Made by a program: the position numbers and the translations under genes
NCBI RefSeq assembly: GCF_017571495.1
Contig: NZ_JAGETZ010000006.1
Span: forward strand, 62,001-126,000
Reading direction: 5' to 3'
DNA from: Hymenobacter negativus
GTDB taxonomy: Bacteria > Bacteroidota > Bacteroidia > Cytophagales > Hymenobacteraceae
Length of the DNA stretch: 64,000 bases
The notes under the pieces: generated by a model
What the model was told of the DNA's origin: nothing
Database searches by the model: none
What the model saw: only the letters and a program-made list of their open reading frames with translations
In this document: piece by piece, positions 61,512 to 64,000 of the stretch
How the letters are laid out: every line of letters starts with the position of its first letter
Position numbering within the stretch: the first letter of the stretch is position 1

Positions 61512-61835
61512 ATGAAAACCTCCTTGCTTTCGCTCGTTGCCGCCTTCGGCCTGTTTGCTTCCACCACTGCTTCGGCTGCGGCTCCGGCCGACCACAACGA
61601 CCCGCGCCGTCTCTCGCCCATCGAACGGGCTCGCTACGAAAAAGCCCAGCGCGACAACGAGCGCCGCATGGCCCTGGAACGGGCCCGCTACGAAGAAGCC
61701 CAACGCAAGCAGCAGGCCCTGGAGCGCGCCCGCCTGGAAGCCCAGCGCCGCGAAGACCAGCGCAAAGCCGCCGAGCGCGCCCGTTGGGAAGCTCAACACC
61801 GCAACGACCGCCACGATGGACGCTACGGCCGCTAA
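61512..61835 (+). CDS. small exported, highly charged helical protein
   Basis: A 107-residue protein with a signal peptide (SLLSLVAAFGLFASTTASAAA). The mature part is a continuous charged helix with a repeated ERARYE/ERARLE/ERARWE block (SPIERARYEKAQ, ALERARYEEAQ, ALERARLEAQ, AERARWEAQ), about one per 14-17 residues, suggesting a single coiled coil. It ends HRNDRHDGRYGR. I do not recognise a family; it may bind nucleic acid, metal or another periplasmic protein. Followed at once by a very strong terminator. Confidence 0.7.
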   Translation: MKTSLLSLVAAFGLFASTTASAAAPADHNDPRRLSPIERARYEKAQRDNERRMALERARYEEAQRKQQALERARLEAQRREDQRKAAERARWEAQHRNDRHDGRYGR

Positions 61836-61855
61836 TCGGTTAGTCTTTTGAAACG

Positions 61856-61895
61856 GCAACGGCCCCGCATTTCAGATGAAATGCGGGGCCGTTGC
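61856..61895. terminator. strong bidirectional terminator
   Basis: GCAACGGCCCCGCATTTC (61856-61873) pairs exactly with 61878-61895, an 18-bp perfect stem with a 4-nt loop. It separates the small exported protein gene from the convergent lipoprotein gene. Confidence 0.85.
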
Positions 61896-61920
61896 TTGTT
61901 TGGGCTGGTGGACTATCCGG

Positions 61921-62655
61921 CTAGGGAAGGGGACGGCGCGAAACGTACACCACCGCGGGCCGGCCCTTGGTTGGATTGATGGCCAGGCCGGTGGTAGCAT
62001 CGAAGCGGAGGCCGGAGGCGGCTACGTACAAGCGTTGCTGTCCGTCGAGGTAAAGATTTTTGAGGTAGTGCCGGGCCGGGAGGCGCAGGCTGGTTTCGGG
62101 GCCGCCGGCCGTGCGCAGCAAGTCGGAGGCCACCACCAGGCGGGAGGAGGAGTTGGCAATCGACTCGGTATTCTCCTGGGCGCGGTAGGTAATACCCGCC
62201 GCCGTTACCCGGCCATAGGGCTGGCTGAGCTTGTGGTAGCGCTCGTAGCCGCGCGGTAGGGGTGTGGTATAGGCCCAGGTTTTGCCAAAGTCGGTGGTGA
62301 ACAACTCCGCATCGGTGGCCTCGGTTCTTTCGCCCTGGGGGGTAGAGCGATAGGAAGTAAGGGCAAAAAGGGTGTCGTTGCGCATCAGGAAGCCGTGCAC
62401 TGCTTGTTTGAAATTGCGCGACTCCTGCCAGGTTCGGCCCCGGTCGGAGCTGGTAAACGCCTGTGCTTTGGTCGAGACCATAAGCGTCCGGTCGAGGTCA
62501 CCCGTGATGGCATAGGCCTCATCACCGGAAAAAGCGGTTGGGATTTCTAGTTTTATCCAGTCCGGGTCTTCGGCCTCGAGGGGAAGTTCAGGGTCTTTTT
62601 TCTGGCAAGCGGCGGCGAGTAGGCCCACGCCAAACAGTAGAAAAGCATGTTTCAT
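61921..62655 (-). CDS. lipoprotein with sialidase-type Asp boxes
   Basis: A 244-residue predicted lipoprotein (FGVGLLAAACQKKD, lipobox Cys17). Two Asp-box-like repeats, TSSDRGRTWQESR and TTDFGKTWAYTT (S/T-x-D-x-G-x-T-W), place it in the BNR/sortilin-type beta-propeller group, though only about four blades fit the length. The C-terminus LYLDGQQRLYVAASGLRFDA repeats the pattern without the box. Catalytic sialidase residues are not evident. It is probably a surface propeller protein of unknown role. Its promoter lies in the 62656-62876 gap. Confidence 0.65.
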   Translation of the reverse strand: MKHAFLLFGVGLLAAACQKKDPELPLEAEDPDWIKLEIPTAFSGDEAYAITGDLDRTLMVSTKAQAFTSSDRGRTWQESRNFKQAVHGFLMRNDTLFALTSYRSTPQGERTEATDAELFTTDFGKTWAYTTPLPRGYERYHKLSQPYGRVTAAGITYRAQENTESIANSSSRLVVASDLLRTAGGPETSLRLPARHYLKNLYLDGQQRLYVAASGLRFDATTGLAINPTKGRPAVVYVSRRPLP

Positions 62656-62876
62656 AGTGAAAAGGAAGCAAAGGTGTGAGCACGGTCAGCCGCAAGCCAT
62701 CAAGTACGAGCTAAGGTAATTGCATCCATTGGTTAGTGCTTAAGAATCATGAAATTGAAGCTGTTCAGAAAGGCGCTGGCACAGTGTATTATGACCCCGC
62801 GCCTGCTTGGAGTGCGGGGCCAAACATGCAGCGCTGGAAGCACGCGCCCATTGCCAAGACGTATCGGCATTGAATG

Positions 62877-64000
62877 CTAGTGCTGCGTCAAAAACTGCTG
62901 TAGGTATGGTGCCGTGCGGCTTTTTGCTGCTTTGGCTACTTCCTGTGGCGGGCCGGCTACCACTACGCGTCCCCCGTCCTCACCCGCCCCGGGCCCAATG
63001 TCGATAACCCAATCGGAACCGGCCACCACGCGCATGTCGTGTTCCACCACGATGACGGTGTTGCCGGCTTCTACCAGGCCTTGGAGCTGAAGCATGAGCT
63101 TTTCGATGTCGGAGGGGTGGAGGCCGGTGGTAGGCTCGTCCAGGACGTAGAGCGTATTGCCGCGTCCGATGCGTTGTAGCTCGGTGGCGAGCTTGATGCG
63201 CTGGGCCTCGCCGCCGCTTAGCTCGGTAGCGGGCTGGCCGAGGCGCAGGTAGCCCAGCCCCACTTCGCGCAGCACCGTGAGGGCGCGGTAAATAAGCGGC
63301 TCCTCATCGAAAAAGGCCCAGGCGGCGTCCACGGTCAGGCCCAGCACTTCGGCAATGTTCTTGTCGCGGTAGGTCACTTCCAGGGTTTTGGCGTTGTAGC
63401 GGGCACCGTGGCAGACCGGGCAGGGCGCGTACACACTAGGCAGAAACAGCAGCTCCACCATCACAAAGCCCTCGCCCTGACAGTTTTCGCAACGGCCCTT
63501 GGCCACATTGAAGGAGAAGCGGCCGGCGTCGTAGCGGCGCTTTTTGGCTTCTGGCGTGGCCGCGAAGAGCTTGCGGACGTGGTCGAACAAACCTGTATAC
63601 GTGGCCATGTTGGAGCGGGGGGTGCGGCCAATGGGCTTCTGGTCGACCCGGACGAGGCGCTTAATACCTTCCATGCCCGCCGTGATGTGGCCGCCGAGCG
63701 TGGCAGGGGCAGCCGGAGCCAGCGGGTCGGTTTCCTCTTCTTCGGGGCTGATTTCCTGGCCCAGCTGTTCGGCCACCAGCTCTACCAGTACCTGACTGAT
63801 GAGGCTGGATTTGCCCGAGCCCGACACGCCCGTGACCGTCGTGAACACGCCCAGCGGAAACTCCACATCGAGGTTTTCCAGATTGTTGCGGGTCACGCCG
63901 GCTAGCCTCAGCCAGCCGGTGGGGGTGCGCGTCGGCTGGTCAGGCAGAGTGGGGGCGTCGAACAAGAACTGGCGCGTTTGGGAGGCGACCACAGCTTTCA
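62877..64000 (-). CDS. UvrA-like ABC ATPase, C-terminal part (cut by window edge)
   Basis: The frame is open to the window edge at 64000, so the N-terminal ATPase half is missing. Visible: Walker A TVTGVSGSGKSSLISQ, the second zinc finger CENCQGEGFV...CPVCHG, signature LSGGEAQRIKLATEL, Walker B LYVLDEPTTGLHPSD and the H-loop VIVVEHDMRVV. All belong to the second nucleotide-binding domain of excinuclease ABC subunit A. An acidic, Pro/Ala-rich insert (ISPEEEETDPLAPAAP) after Walker A suggests a UvrA2-type paralog rather than canonical UvrA. It would act in DNA-damage recognition or, for UvrA2, drug tolerance. Nothing identifiable lies in the 221-bp gap before the lipoprotein gene. Confidence 0.88.
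   Translation of the reverse strand, partial: KAVVASQTRQFLFDAPTLPDQPTRTPTGWLRLAGVTRNNLENLDVEFPLGVFTTVTGVSGSGKSSLISQVLVELVAEQLGQEISPEEEETDPLAPAAPATLGGHITAGMEGIKRLVRVDQKPIGRTPRSNMATYTGLFDHVRKLFAATPEAKKRRYDAGRFSFNVAKGRCENCQGEGFVMVELLFLPSVYAPCPVCHGARYNAKTLEVTYRDKNIAEVLGLTVDAAWAFFDEEPLIYRALTVLREVGLGYLRLGQPATELSGGEAQRIKLATELQRIGRGNTLYVLDEPTTGLHPSDIEKLMLQLQGLVEAGNTVIVVEHDMRVVAGSDWVIDIGPGAGEDGGRVVVAGPPQEVAKAAKSRTAPYLQQFLTQH

Overview
The window looks like a chromosomal segment of a Hymenobacter-like member of the Bacteroidota (Cytophagales). The reasons are high G+C (around 60 % by eye), type IX secretion (T9SS) C-terminal tails on several exported proteins, -7 boxes of the form TAnnTTTG, almost no Shine-Dalgarno sequences, CarboxypepD_reg/TonB-plug modules, and many families typical of this group (DUF3826, DUF5694, HXXEE, SBBP repeats, M56/BlaI pairs). 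This is inference from gene content; no 16S rRNA gene is present. No phage, insertion sequence, integrase or CRISPR array was seen.

Layout. 1-5.4 kb: short exported or lipoprotein genes, a retropepsin-like protein and an XRE regulator. 5.5-15.4 kb: two paralogous secreted ExeM/NucH-type nucleases flank an Old Yellow Enzyme, a DinB protein, lysA and a Tat-exported Gfo/Idh/MocA oxidoreductase. 15.5-26.5 kb: pentapeptide protein, LacI regulator, MFS exporter, HAD phosphatase, creatininase, a TetR gene with its probable target (HXXEE membrane protein), two GNATs, a TPM protein and a YhcH-type protein. 26.5-31.4 kb: an aromatic amino-acid operon (prephenate dehydratase, aminotransferase, prephenate dehydrogenase, DAHP synthase-chorismate mutase) preceded by two consecutive Phe/Tyr-rich leader peptides, each with a terminator/antiterminator pair. 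31.6-37.3 kb: T9SS beta-propeller (SBBP) genes, two intact and one decayed. 37.4-43.1 kb: BlaI, M56 peptidase, TlpA-like protein and M13 peptidase on one strand. 43.3-46.9 kb: TetA-like MFS, a small membrane protein, an initiator tRNA and a membrane protein. 47.1-55.0 kb: a five-gene, tightly overlapping operon of the MoxR-vWA-beta-propeller ternary type. 55.1-61.1 kb: a 2021-residue alpha-2-macroglobulin carrying an inserted CarboxypepD_reg plus TonB-plug module. 61.5-64 kb: small exported protein, lipoprotein, and the C-terminal part of a UvrA-like ATPase cut by the window edge.

How parts work together. The aromatic operon would carry chorismate to Phe and Tyr, and its leader RNA appears to sense charged tRNA-Phe and tRNA-Tyr by ribosome stalling. 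The ternary operon pairs a MoxR AAA+ ATPase with a vWA/propeller protein and a membrane-anchored TPR/propeller protein, a predicted but poorly characterised NTP-dependent sensing or conflict system. Several gaps hold members of two families of inverted repeats, one of which encodes the C-terminal tail of the prephenate dehydratase. The strongest candidates for something new are the tandem aromatic attenuators, the ternary operon, and the macroglobulin-plug fusion.
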